A program made the translations under genes and the position numbers. From positions 1 through 51,263 of the forward strand of contig NZ_JBLWTL010000023.1 in assembly GCF_048270095.1 (NCBI RefSeq): a stretch of 51,263 nucleotides of DNA, read 5' to 3'. Shown piece after piece: positions 1-8,028 of this stretch; positions within the stretch are counted from its first letter, which is position 1; the number at the start of each line of letters is the position of its first letter. The notes beneath the pieces were generated by a model. That model was not told the origin of the DNA. It did no database searches and saw nothing but the letters and a program-made list of their open reading frames with translations. The stretch comes from Maricaulis sp048270095. Its GTDB lineage: Bacteria; Pseudomonadota; Alphaproteobacteria; Caulobacterales; Maricaulaceae.

Positions 1-124
1 GATACCGGCGGTGACAGACAAAACGGAGTAACTCGGAGCTTGACAGAAAGGGCCGCGATTAGACAACACGCACCGGCAAAGCCGGAGCATGTCCCGTTTG
101 GATCACCCCTGCTTTTGCCCCATT

Positions 125-142
125 GTGTTAGCGCGCTAACAC
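125..142. promoter_or_regulatory. 18-bp perfect palindrome, candidate operator of the his operon
   Basis: GTGTTAGCGCGCTAACAC is a perfect inverted repeat ending 28 nt before the start codon of the TrpR-like gene that opens the his operon. A possible -10 (CTATAC, 144-149) follows directly, so a bound protein could block the promoter. TrpR-type operators are also about 18 bp and palindromic. Autoregulation by the adjacent gene product is inferred. A LacI-family regulator is an alternative, because half-sites of the TGTTAGCG type also suit that family. Confidence 0.6.
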
Positions 143-170
143 GCTATACCGGCGCTCAGGAGGACGATCC

Positions 171-491
171 ATGATCGACGAGACTGATGATGAACGTCGC
201 AGCGACCAGCCGGACCTAGCGCCGCTTTGCGCTGCCTTGCGCGCCATCCGCACCGATGAGGAGGGCGAACGCTTTTTGCGCGACCTGCTCACCCCGGGCG
301 AGATGAAGACGCTGACAGAGCGCTGGAAAGTCGCCGGCCTGCTCGACGAGGGCGGGCACTCTTACCGAGAAATCGCAGAGATGACCGGCGCCAGCACGAC
401 CACAGTCACCCGTATTTCGCGCTTCCTCACCCAGGAGCCCTGGCAGGGCTACCGCCTCATTCTTCAACGCCTCAAGGAAACCACATCGTGA
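171..491 (+). CDS. TrpR-like YerC/YecD family regulator, probable histidine regulator
   Basis: A 106-residue DNA-binding protein of the TrpR-like YerC/YecD family. The family core is visible: a helical segment around residues 20-45 with LLTPGEMKTLTERW, then a helix-turn-helix near residues 60-85 (SYREIAEMTGASTTTVTRISRFL region). A good ribosome site (AGGAGG) lies about 8 nt upstream of the ATG. Its stop overlaps the GTG start of hisG, so it is translationally coupled to the his operon. Relatives in Gram-positive bacteria have been proposed as histidine regulators (HisR). The same role here is inferred from position and from the palindrome at 125-142. The ligand (histidine or a pathway intermediate) is unknown. 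Confidence 0.85.
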   Translation: MIDETDDERRSDQPDLAPLCAALRAIRTDEEGERFLRDLLTPGEMKTLTERWKVAGLLDEGGHSYREIAEMTGASTTTVTRISRFLTQEPWQGYRLILQRLKETTS

Positions 492-1369
492 CCCGTTTAC
501 GCATCGCCGTACAAAGCAAGGGCCGCCTCTCCGAAGGCGGTATGGACCTGTTGAAGCGTTGCGGTCTGCGCTTCGCCTATGGCCGCGACAAGCTGCACCA
601 GCGGGCCGAGAATATGCCGGTTGATCTGATGCTGGTGCGCGATGATGACATCCCGAATTTCGTCGCCAGCGGTGCCTGCGATTACGGCATTGTCGGCGAA
701 AATGTGCTGCGCGAGGAACAGCTTGCCGGGGGCCGGACCTCGGAACTGGAGATCGCGCTTCGGCTCGGTTTCGCCACCTGCCGCCTCAAACTCGCCGTGC
801 CGGTCGAGGGCGAGATCCGCGAACTGGCCGACCTCCAGGGCAAGGCGATCGCCACCTCCTATCCCGGCATCACCAAAGCCTATCTCGCGGAGCGCGGCAT
901 CAACGTCGAGATCGTCGAAATGCGCGGCTCGGTCGAAGTCGCACCGCGCCTGCACATTGCCGATGCGATCTGCGATCTGGTCTCCTCCGGCGCGACGCTG
1001 CAGGCCAATGGGCTGAAAGCCATCGAGACCGTGTTTGAGAGCGAGGCCGTGCTGATCCGCCGCAAGGGCGCCCGTGAGCCGGAAACTGACACGATTGCCC
1101 GCATCCTGATGCGCCGGGCCGAAGGCGTGATCGCCTCCTCGCAGACCAAATACATCATGCTCAATGCGCCGAAAGACCGGCTCGACGCCATCCGCGCCCT
1201 GCTGCCGGGCGCCGACGCGCCGACCATCGCCCAGGTCGCCGGCCGCGACGATGTCGTGGCACTGCATGCGGTCTGCCGTGAGCGCGTCTTCTGGGAAACC
1301 CTCGAAGCGCTGGAGAAGGAGGGCGCGCGCGCCATCCTGGTCCTGCCGATTGAAAAAATGCTGGCCTGA
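488..1369 (+). CDS. hisG: ATP phosphoribosyltransferase, long form (HisG)
   Basis: Catalyses the first step of histidine synthesis, joining ATP and PRPP to give phosphoribosyl-ATP; cytoplasmic. At 293 residues it is the long form. The catalytic bilobed part opens with RIAVQSKGRLSE and contains the PRPP-binding stretch DLVSSGATLQANGL (around residues 160-175). The last 70-80 residues look like the regulatory ACT-like domain that gives feedback inhibition by histidine, so no HisZ partner should be needed. The GTG start at 488 overlaps the stop of the preceding regulator gene (GTGA). Family assignment is secure. Confidence 0.97.
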   Translation: MTRLRIAVQSKGRLSEGGMDLLKRCGLRFAYGRDKLHQRAENMPVDLMLVRDDDIPNFVASGACDYGIVGENVLREEQLAGGRTSELEIALRLGFATCRLKLAVPVEGEIRELADLQGKAIATSYPGITKAYLAERGINVEIVEMRGSVEVAPRLHIADAICDLVSSGATLQANGLKAIETVFESEAVLIRRKGAREPETDTIARILMRRAEGVIASSQTKYIMLNAPKDRLDAIRALLPGADAPTIAQVAGRDDVVALHAVCRERVFWETLEALEKEGARAILVLPIEKMLA

Positions 1370-1370
1370 G

Positions 1371-3272
1371 ATGATGCTTGAAACCCTGACCTGGTCCACC
1401 GCTGACGCGGCCACGCGCGGCGTGATGCTGCAACGCCCGGAAACCACCGACACAGCCGGTGCCGCCGCCCGCGAGATCGTTGACGCCATCTATGCCGGCG
1501 GCGAGGCGGCCGTTCGCGATTATGCGGACCGTCTCGATAGCTACGCGCCGGCGGAGTTTCGCGTCGGGTCCGACGCCATCGCCGCAGCTCGCGCCGATCT
1601 GGGCGCGGCTGATGCCGAAGCCATCCTCGCGGCTGCCGATGCCGTGCGCCGTTTCCATGTCCGCCAGGGCTATGGCTCCTATAGCGTCGAGACCTGGCCC
1701 GGTGTCACCGCCTCGCGCCGTGCGACGCCGGTTGATGTCGCCGCGCTCTATGTGCCAGCGGGCAGTGCACCGCTGGTCTCGACCCTGATCATGCTCGCCA
1801 TTCCGGCCCAGCTCGCCGGCGTGCCGCGCATCGTCGTGGTCGCACCGCCCGCGGGGCCGCAAGGTGTTGACCCCATCCTGCTCGCGGCTGCCAGCCTGCT
1901 CGGGCTGGATGAGGTCTATGCCATTGGCGGTGCCCAGGCCGTCGCGGCGCTCGCGACCGGCTCGGCAGGCTTGCCCCGCGCCGACAAGATTTTCGGTCCC
2001 GGCAATGCGTATGTCGCTGCCGCCAAGGCCTATGTCGCCAGCCTGCCGGGCGGGCCCGCCGTCGATCTGCCCGCCGGGCCGAGCGAGGTGATGGTGATCG
2101 CCGATGCCAATTCCGATGCCGCATTTGTCGCCAGCGATCTACTGAGCCAGGCCGAGCACGACCCGTCCGCGCAAGTGATGCTGGTCTGTTTCGATGTGGC
2201 CACGCGTGCGCGGATTGTCGCGGAAGTCGAGGCGCAGCTGGCCGTGCTGCCGCGCGCTGATATCGCGCGTCAGGCCATGCGCCACTCACGCGCCATTCTC
2301 TGCGGCGGCCTCGATGAGGCGGCAGACATCGCCAATGCCTATGCACCGGAACACCTGATCCTGCAGCTCGGTGAGGCGGAATCGCTGGTGAGCCGCGTGC
2401 GCCATGCCGGTTCGATCTTTGTCGGGGCCTGGGCACCGGAAGCCGCGGGCGATTATGCTGCCGGACCCAATCACACCCTGCCCACAGGCGGTGCGGCGCG
2501 GGCCCATGGCGGTGTCACGGTCGAGGCCTTCCAGAAAACCACCACCATATTGCGGGCCAGCAAGGACGGCGCTGCAGCGATGGCCCCGACGGTCGAGCGC
2601 CTGGCCGCGCTTGAGGGGCTGGCCGGGCACGAGACAGCAATGCGGTTTCGGCGTGAATGGGCGCAGGCCTGGCCGGACGAGGCGTCCGGGCCGCGCCTGC
2701 GCACCAGCGCCAAGCGGCGCAAGACGAAGGAGACGGATATCACCGTTTTCGTCGATCTCGACCGCGACGGTCCGAGCGTGATTTCCACGGGGATCGGCTA
2801 TTTCGACCACATGCTTGACCAGATCGCCCGCCATGCCGGCATCGCCGTCAATATCGACGCGACCGGTGATCTGGAAATCGATGCCCACCACACCATCGAG
2901 GATGTCTGCCTGACGCTGGGCGAAGCCCTGCACGAAGCGCTCGGTGACAAGCGCGGTATCGCCCGGTTCGGCTTTGAACTGCCGATGGACGAGACGCGGG
3001 CCGGTGTCTGGATCGACCTCTCCGGGCGGCCTTTTGCCAAGTTCGAGGGCGAGATACCCGGCGAGCGCGTCGGCGAGTTTCCGGTCGAGATGGTGCCGCA
3101 CGCATTTCGATCGCTCGCCGAATCGATGAAGGCGGCGATCCATGTCCGCGTCGAGGGCGAGAATGCCCACCACATGGTCGAGGGCTCGTTCAAGGCCTTC
3201 GGCCGGGCGCTGCGCCAGGCGGTGCGGATCGAGAGCGAACGCCTGCCTTCGACCAAGGAATTCCTCGAATGA
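1371..3272 (+). CDS. hisD-hisB: HisD-HisB fusion: histidinol dehydrogenase / imidazoleglycerol-phosphate dehydratase
   Basis: One uninterrupted 633-residue frame carries two enzymes. Residues 1 to about 425 are histidinol dehydrogenase (last two oxidations, Zn and NAD dependent), with FGPGNAYV, the AEHDPSAQ segment, YAPEHL and GPNHTLPTGGAARAHGG. Residues from about 440 to 633 are imidazoleglycerol-phosphate dehydratase, with RKTKETDI, TGIGYFDHML and the paired metal-binding motifs HHTIED (near 505) and HHMVEGSFKAFGRAL (near 600). Between them (2640-2720) there is no stop and no usable in-frame start, because the linker at 2665-2720 lacks ATG, GTG and TTG. Separate hisD and hisB genes are the norm, so this is unusual. 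Start ATG 1371 follows the hisG stop by 1 nt; ATG 1374 is possible. Confidence 0.93.
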   Translation: MMLETLTWSTADAATRGVMLQRPETTDTAGAAAREIVDAIYAGGEAAVRDYADRLDSYAPAEFRVGSDAIAAARADLGAADAEAILAAADAVRRFHVRQGYGSYSVETWPGVTASRRATPVDVAALYVPAGSAPLVSTLIMLAIPAQLAGVPRIVVVAPPAGPQGVDPILLAAASLLGLDEVYAIGGAQAVAALATGSAGLPRADKIFGPGNAYVAAAKAYVASLPGGPAVDLPAGPSEVMVIADANSDAAFVASDLLSQAEHDPSAQVMLVCFDVATRARIVAEVEAQLAVLPRADIARQAMRHSRAILCGGLDEAADIANAYAPEHLILQLGEAESLVSRVRHAGSIFVGAWAPEAAGDYAAGPNHTLPTGGAARAHGGVTVEAFQKTTTILRASKDGAAAMAPTVERLAALEGLAGHETAMRFRREWAQAWPDEASGPRLRTSAKRRKTKETDITVFVDLDRDGPSVISTGIGYFDHMLDQIARHAGIAVNIDATGDLEIDAHHTIEDVCLTLGEALHEALGDKRGIARFGFELPMDETRAGVWIDLSGRPFAKFEGEIPGERVGEFPVEMVPHAFRSLAESMKAAIHVRVEGENAHHMVEGSFKAFGRALRQAVRIESERLPSTKEFLE

Positions 3273-3868
3273 AGATCGGCGTCATCGATACCGGCTGCGC
3301 CAATCTCGCTTCGGTGCGCTTTGCGCTGGAACGGGCAGGGCTGGACCATGTTGCGGCGGCCCAACCGTCACAGCTGGGCGATTGCGACCGGCTGATCCTG
3401 CCCGGCGTCGGCTCGGCTGCACCGGCGATGGCGCGTCTGACAGATCGTGGTTGGGCCGAGTTATTGCGCGGTGATGATCGACCCTTGCTGGGCATCTGCC
3501 TGGGCATGCAGCTCCTGTTTGACCGCTCCGAGGAGGGCGGCGTCGAAGGGTTGGGTCTGATCGCTGGCGATATTGTCCGCCTGCCGCGCGCCGAAGGTCT
3601 GGTCTGGCCGCACATGGGCTGGAATGAGCTGGATGACCTCGACCCGGATGAGGTCTTGCTCGACGGTATCGAGCCGGGCAGCCATGCCTATTTCGTGCAC
3701 GGCTATTTCGCGCCGCCGGGTCCGGCAAGCCGGGCCATCTGCCAGTATGGCCAGCCGGTTTCGGCCCTGGTGCGTCAGGGCCATGTCGCCGGCTGTCAAT
3801 TCCATCCCGAACGCTCCGGCCCGGCCGGAGCCCGTATCCTGATGAATTTCGCGGGAGCGATATCATGA
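3269..3868 (+). CDS. hisH: Imidazole glycerol phosphate synthase, glutaminase subunit (HisH)
   Basis: Class I glutamine amidotransferase subunit (199 residues) that releases ammonia from glutamine and channels it to HisF. Visible motifs are the oxyanion strand PGVGSAAPAM, the nucleophile elbow GICLGMQLLF with the catalytic Cys, GWNEL, and the His-Glu pair in CQFHPERSG near the C terminus. The start overlaps the stop of hisD-hisB (ATGA), and the end overlaps hisA in the same way. Its HisF partner lies two genes downstream. Confidence 0.97.
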   Translation: MKIGVIDTGCANLASVRFALERAGLDHVAAAQPSQLGDCDRLILPGVGSAAPAMARLTDRGWAELLRGDDRPLLGICLGMQLLFDRSEEGGVEGLGLIAGDIVRLPRAEGLVWPHMGWNELDDLDPDEVLLDGIEPGSHAYFVHGYFAPPGPASRAICQYGQPVSALVRQGHVAGCQFHPERSGPAGARILMNFAGAIS

Positions 3869-4599
3869 TCCTCTACCCCGCCATCGATTTGCTCGACGGC
3901 CGCGTCGTTCGCCTGCACAAGGGCGCCTTTGATGCCGTCACCGATTATGGCGATGATCCGGTCGCCGTCGCTGAAGCCTTTGGTGAGGCCGGGGCGAGCT
4001 GGGTCCATGTCGTCGATCTCGCCGGTGCCCGCGAGGGAGCGCGGCGTCAGTCCGGGACCATTCGCGCGATCTGCCAGACCGGGCTGCGGGTGCAGACCGG
4101 CGGCGGCGTGCGTTCGGCGCAGGATATCGAGAGCCTGCTGGCGATCGGCGTCGAGCGCGTCATTATTGGCTCTCTCGCCGTGACCGAGGCGCCGCTGGTT
4201 CGCGAGTGGATCGACCACTACGGGGCCCAGAGCATCACCCTGGCGCTCGATGTCAAACGTCTTGGCGGCAATTACCGCCCGGCCCTGCAGGGCTGGACCG
4301 ACATGATGATGACCACCTTGCCCGAAGTGATCGCCGCCTATGACGGCTCGGGGCTCAAACACGCGCTGGTCACCGATATCAGCCGCGATGGAGATCTGTC
4401 GGGGCCGAATCTGGCGCTGTATCGCGATCTGCGCGAGCGTCACCCACAGATTGATTGGCAGGCTTCCGGCGGCGTGTCATCGCTGGCCGATCTGGAGGCG
4501 GTGCGCGCGCTTGGCATGGCGGGCGCCATTACCGGCAAGGCCCTCTATGAAGGCATTTTCACCCTGAAGGAGGCGCTGGCATGCTCGCAAGGCGGATAA
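3865..4599 (+). CDS. hisA: ProFAR isomerase (HisA)
   Basis: A 244-residue (beta/alpha)8 barrel that performs the Amadori isomerisation of ProFAR to PRFAR. The N-terminal YPAIDLLDGRVVRLHKG carries the catalytic Asp in AIDLLDG. The second-half Asp is in TDISRDGDLSG, and the phosphate-binding glycines are in QTGGGVR and ASGGVSS. It starts in an ATGA overlap with hisH. Its last 19 nt overlap the beginning of hisF in another frame, a longer overlap than elsewhere in this operon. Confidence 0.97.
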   Translation: MILYPAIDLLDGRVVRLHKGAFDAVTDYGDDPVAVAEAFGEAGASWVHVVDLAGAREGARRQSGTIRAICQTGLRVQTGGGVRSAQDIESLLAIGVERVIIGSLAVTEAPLVREWIDHYGAQSITLALDVKRLGGNYRPALQGWTDMMMTTLPEVIAAYDGSGLKHALVTDISRDGDLSGPNLALYRDLRERHPQIDWQASGGVSSLADLEAVRALGMAGAITGKALYEGIFTLKEALACSQGG

Positions 4600-5348
4600 T
4601 TCCCTGCCTCGATGTGCGCGATGGCCGCGTCGTGAAAGGCGTGCGCTTTCGCGATCACGAGGATGTCGGCGGCATTGTCGATCTGGCACGCCGCTATGCG
4701 GCGGAAGGGGCAGACGAGCTGGTCTTCTACGACATCGCCGCCAGCACGCGCGGCGAAACGGTTGAACCCGCCTGGGTCACCGCCGTGGCGCGTGAACTGG
4801 ACATCCCCTTTTGCGTCGCTGGCGGTATTCGCACTGTCGATGACGCGCGCGCGCGCCTGTTTGCCGGCGCGGACAAGATTTCGGTCAATTCGCCGGCGCT
4901 GGAAAACCCCGGCCTGATCGATGCCCTGGCAGCAGAATTTGGCTGTCAGTGCGTCGTGCTCGGCGTCGACAGTCGCCGGATCGACGGTCAATGGCAGGTC
5001 CACCAATATACCGGTGATCCCGACAAGACGCAGCTCTCTCAGCGCCTGACGCTGGACTGGATTGCCGAGGGCATTGAGCGCGGGGCCGGCGAGGTCGTGC
5101 TCAATTGCATGGACCAGGACGGGGTGCGCGAGGGTTATGATATCGACCAGCTTGCCGCGGCGCGGGACGTGTGTTCCACACCTTTGATTGCTTCAGGCGG
5201 TGCGGGTAGCAAAGAAGACTTCAAATCCGTCTTCAATGCCGCCAATGTTGACGGTGCGCTGGCTGCCAGCGTGTTTCACAAACAGGTTTTCGGGATCGGC
5301 GAATTGAAAGCTTATCTCGGCCAGAATGGTATCAGGGTACGGACATGA
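4581..5348 (+). CDS. hisF: Imidazole glycerol phosphate synthase, cyclase subunit (HisF)
   Basis: A 255-residue barrel that uses ammonia from HisH to convert PRFAR to imidazole glycerol phosphate and AICAR. The motifs are complete: RRIIPCLDVRDGRVVKGVRF with the catalytic Asp, ADELVFYDIAAS, VAGGIRTVDDA, LNCMDQDG with the second catalytic Asp, and IASGGAG. The ATG at 4581 lies inside the end of hisA, and the stop overlaps the hisIE start, so the two synthase subunits and HisA should be made together. Confidence 0.97.
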   Translation: MLARRIIPCLDVRDGRVVKGVRFRDHEDVGGIVDLARRYAAEGADELVFYDIAASTRGETVEPAWVTAVARELDIPFCVAGGIRTVDDARARLFAGADKISVNSPALENPGLIDALAAEFGCQCVVLGVDSRRIDGQWQVHQYTGDPDKTQLSQRLTLDWIAEGIERGAGEVVLNCMDQDGVREGYDIDQLAAARDVCSTPLIASGGAGSKEDFKSVFNAANVDGALAASVFHKQVFGIGELKAYLGQNGIRVRT

Positions 5349-5965
5349 TCGACACGAATTCCCTGGACTGGGCCAAGGGTGACGGGCTGGTTCCCGCCAT
5401 TATCCAGGATGCGGCGACCCGTCAGGTCCTGATGCTCGGCTATATGAATGCTGAAGCGCTTCAGTTGACCCAGGAAACTGGAAAAGTCCACTTTTTCAGC
5501 CGCTCACGGCAATCTCTTTGGAAGAAGGGCGAGACCTCCGGCCTCAGTTTCAAACTGGTCAGCATCGCTCTGGATTGCGATCAGGACACGCTTCTGGTCG
5601 AGGTCAAGCCGAAGGGCGCCGCCTGCCATACCGGTACGGTGAGCTGTTTCGGTGATGATCCCGGACCGGGCCTGGGCTTCCTGGCGCACCTGCGGGCCAT
5701 CATCAAGAAGCGCAAGAAAGACAAGACCAAGGGCTCCTATGTTGGCTCTCTCCTGGCGCGCGCGCCCAAGCGACCAGCCCAGAAAGTCGGCGAGGAGGGG
5801 GTTGAAGTCGCCATGGCGGCCGTTTCGGAAAGCCGCGCCGCGGTGGCCGAGGAATCGGCGGATCTCATCTTCCACCTCCTGGTGCTGCTGGAATCGCGCG
5901 ATCTCGGACTTGAAGATGTCATCGCGGTATTGCGCAAGCGCCATGCGGTCCGGGCGGCGCAATAA
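5345..5965 (+). CDS. hisIE: Bifunctional PRA-CH / PRA-PH (HisIE)
   Basis: 206 residues joining phosphoribosyl-AMP cyclohydrolase (HisI, residues about 1-115) and phosphoribosyl-ATP pyrophosphatase (HisE, about 120-206), steps 2 and 3 of the pathway. HisI features are MLGYMNAEAL, HFFSRSR, the metal-binding segment ALDCDQDTLLV and ACHTGTVSCF. HisE features are YVGSLL, KVGEEGVEVAMAA and the EESADLIFHLLVLL helix. The two-domain arrangement is common. It overlaps hisF by 4 nt and is the last his gene of the run; the TonB receptor begins 4 nt later. Confidence 0.96.
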   Translation: MIDTNSLDWAKGDGLVPAIIQDAATRQVLMLGYMNAEALQLTQETGKVHFFSRSRQSLWKKGETSGLSFKLVSIALDCDQDTLLVEVKPKGAACHTGTVSCFGDDPGPGLGFLAHLRAIIKKRKKDKTKGSYVGSLLARAPKRPAQKVGEEGVEVAMAAVSESRAAVAEESADLIFHLLVLLESRDLGLEDVIAVLRKRHAVRAAQ

Positions 5966-5969
5966 CACC

Positions 5970-8000
5970 ATGTCAGCGGCACGCCGCAGGGCTGGGAACT
6001 GGCGAGGCCTGCTCCTGGCCGGTGCCGTCTGGCTCGGCGCTTCGGCCGCCTGGGGCCAGGACGTGGTGACTGTGACGGGCGACCGGCGCGGCGAGGCGCG
6101 CGACGCGGCGATCATCCCGGCTGCGGTGATCAATGCGGCCGCGATCCAATCGGTCGGGGCCCAGCATGTCTCCGAACTGCTCAACCGCACCGCCGGCGTC
6201 AACATCAACCGGGGCAATGGCGCTGAACACCTCACCGCGATCCGCTCGCCGGTCCTGACGGGCGGTGCAGGGGCGGGATCCTTTCTTTATCTGGAAGATG
6301 GCGTGCCGTTGCGCGCTGCCGGTTTTGCCAATGTAAACGGGCTGTTCGAGGCCCTGACCGGGGTGGCCGGCGGTATTGAAGTGGTGCGCGGCCCGGGCTC
6401 GGCGCTCCATGGCTCCAATGCGCTGCACGGCCTGATCAATATCCTCACCCCCGATCCGGCCATAACGCCCTCGCACGCCGAGCTCGAGCTGGGCTCATTC
6501 GGGCGTGCGCGCGCCTCGGGCGTGTTGGCACGGCCGGGCGAGGGCGTCAGTGCGTTGCTGGCCGTCGAGACGCAGCATGAGGATGGCTGGCGTGAGGATG
6601 CCGGGCTCGACCGGGTTGGCGTGCTGGCGCGGGCGGACGGGACGGCCGGCGATGTGCGCTGGCAATGGAGCGCCAGCATCATCACGCTGAACCAGGAAAC
6701 GGCCGGCTATGTCACCGGAGCCTCGGCCTATGAAGACCGCAGCCTGTCGCGCGCCAACGCCAATCCGGAAGCCTTTCGCGATGCCGTCGCCATGCGCATG
6801 GCGCTGCGCATGGACGGGGAATGGGGATCGGGCTGGTCCTGGTCGCTGACACCCTATGCGCGCGGCAATGAGATGGATTTGCTGATGCATTTCCTGCCAT
6901 CCCAGGCGCTCGAGGAGAGCGGGCATACCAGCGTCGGCCTGCTTGTCTCGGCGGCGCGTGATTTCGCCGGCGGCCGCATCACTTTCGGCAGCGATTTCGA
7001 GCAAACGAGCGGTTACCTGCGCGAGATACAGGCGCGCCCGACGATTTTCTCCTTCGTGCAGGGCGATCATTATGATTTCGACGTCGATGCGCGGGCCTTT
7101 GCCCTCTACGCCCAGACCCGCTGGCAGGTCGGCGATAGCCTTGCGCTGCAGGCCGGCCTGCGCGCCGAGCAGACCCGCTTTGCCTACGACAACCACCTTG
7201 CCGCCGACACGGTCGGGCGTTTCCTGCGCTTGGGCGATCGCGATGACCGCTATGACACGCTGACCCCGCATGCCGGTGCGATCTGGCGTCTTGATGCCGA
7301 CCATTCGCTCTTCGGTCGCATCGCTCGCGGCGCCCGGGCGCCGCAGACCACCGAGCTCTACCGGCTGCAGGCAGGGCAGGAGATTGACGCGATTGAGCCG
7401 GAGACACTCGACAGCATTGAGGCGGGTTATCGCCTGAGCCTCGGCGATGATGGCCGGCTCGAGCTGACGGCGTTCTCGATGGCCAAGCGCCATGTCTTCT
7501 TTCGCGATGCTGACGGGTTCAACGTCACCGACGGGCGCACGCGTCATCACGGCGTTGAGGCCGAGTTCGATTACCCCCTCACACAAGCCTGGCGCATCCA
7601 CCTCGCCGGGACATGGGCCCGCCACACTTATGATTTCGACCGGCCCGTCGGCACGGCCAGCGAAGTGATCCGCAAGGGCGCCGATATCGATACGGCGCCG
7701 CGCTGGCTGTGGGATGCGCGCCTGGTCTGGCGCCCTCATGCGGCCTGGTCGGGCGAACTGGCGTGGAGCCATTCCGGTGCCTACTTCACCGATGCGGCCA
7801 ATGCGCATGCCTATGATGGCCACGACCTGTTGGCCCTGCGTCTGCGCTATGCACCCAGCGAGCGCGTCGAGCTGTTCGCAGCCGTGCGAAACCTGCTCGA
7901 TGAGCCTTACGCCGAGCGCGCGGACTTCGCCTTTGGCAATGAACGCTATTTTCCGGGCGAACCACGCGCTATCACTATCGGTATTCGCGTCACCGGCTGA
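5970..8000 (+). CDS. TonB-dependent outer membrane receptor
   Basis: A 676-residue outer membrane receptor for active uptake of an unidentified substrate. It has a signal peptide (basic start, then LLLAGAVWLGASAAWGQ), a TonB-box-like DVVTVTG at the mature N terminus, a plug domain (HVSELLNRTAGVNI, FLYLEDGVPLR, GIEVVRGPGSALHGSNALHG) and a beta-barrel with alternating aromatic strands ending RYFPGEPRAITIGIRVTG. The chosen ATG follows the hisIE stop by 4 nt with no clear ribosome site, so translation may depend on coupling. The frame stays open upstream inside hisIE, but there it is a shadow. Iron-siderophore or other ligands are equally possible. Confidence 0.9.
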   Translation: MSAARRRAGNWRGLLLAGAVWLGASAAWGQDVVTVTGDRRGEARDAAIIPAAVINAAAIQSVGAQHVSELLNRTAGVNINRGNGAEHLTAIRSPVLTGGAGAGSFLYLEDGVPLRAAGFANVNGLFEALTGVAGGIEVVRGPGSALHGSNALHGLINILTPDPAITPSHAELELGSFGRARASGVLARPGEGVSALLAVETQHEDGWREDAGLDRVGVLARADGTAGDVRWQWSASIITLNQETAGYVTGASAYEDRSLSRANANPEAFRDAVAMRMALRMDGEWGSGWSWSLTPYARGNEMDLLMHFLPSQALEESGHTSVGLLVSAARDFAGGRITFGSDFEQTSGYLREIQARPTIFSFVQGDHYDFDVDARAFALYAQTRWQVGDSLALQAGLRAEQTRFAYDNHLAADTVGRFLRLGDRDDRYDTLTPHAGAIWRLDADHSLFGRIARGARAPQTTELYRLQAGQEIDAIEPETLDSIEAGYRLSLGDDGRLELTAFSMAKRHVFFRDADGFNVTDGRTRHHGVEAEFDYPLTQAWRIHLAGTWARHTYDFDRPVGTASEVIRKGADIDTAPRWLWDARLVWRPHAAWSGELAWSHSGAYFTDAANAHAYDGHDLLALRLRYAPSERVELFAAVRNLLDEPYAERADFAFGNERYFPGEPRAITIGIRVTG

Positions 8001-8028
8001 GCCCGTTCTGGCGCCAGGGGAGGAATAT

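Noticed and set aside
40..45. TTGACA resembling a -35 box upstream of the his operon
   Set aside because: No acceptable -10 occurs 16-18 nt downstream; chance match.
73..85. CCGGC-AAA-GCCGG hairpin near the window start
   Set aside because: Only 5 bp with no T-run. It might end an upstream gene outside the window, but this cannot be supported.
1164..1370. Upstream extension of the hisD-hisB frame into hisG
   Set aside because: It runs out of frame through the C-terminal part of hisG, which is clearly coding; the HisD family begins near 1371.
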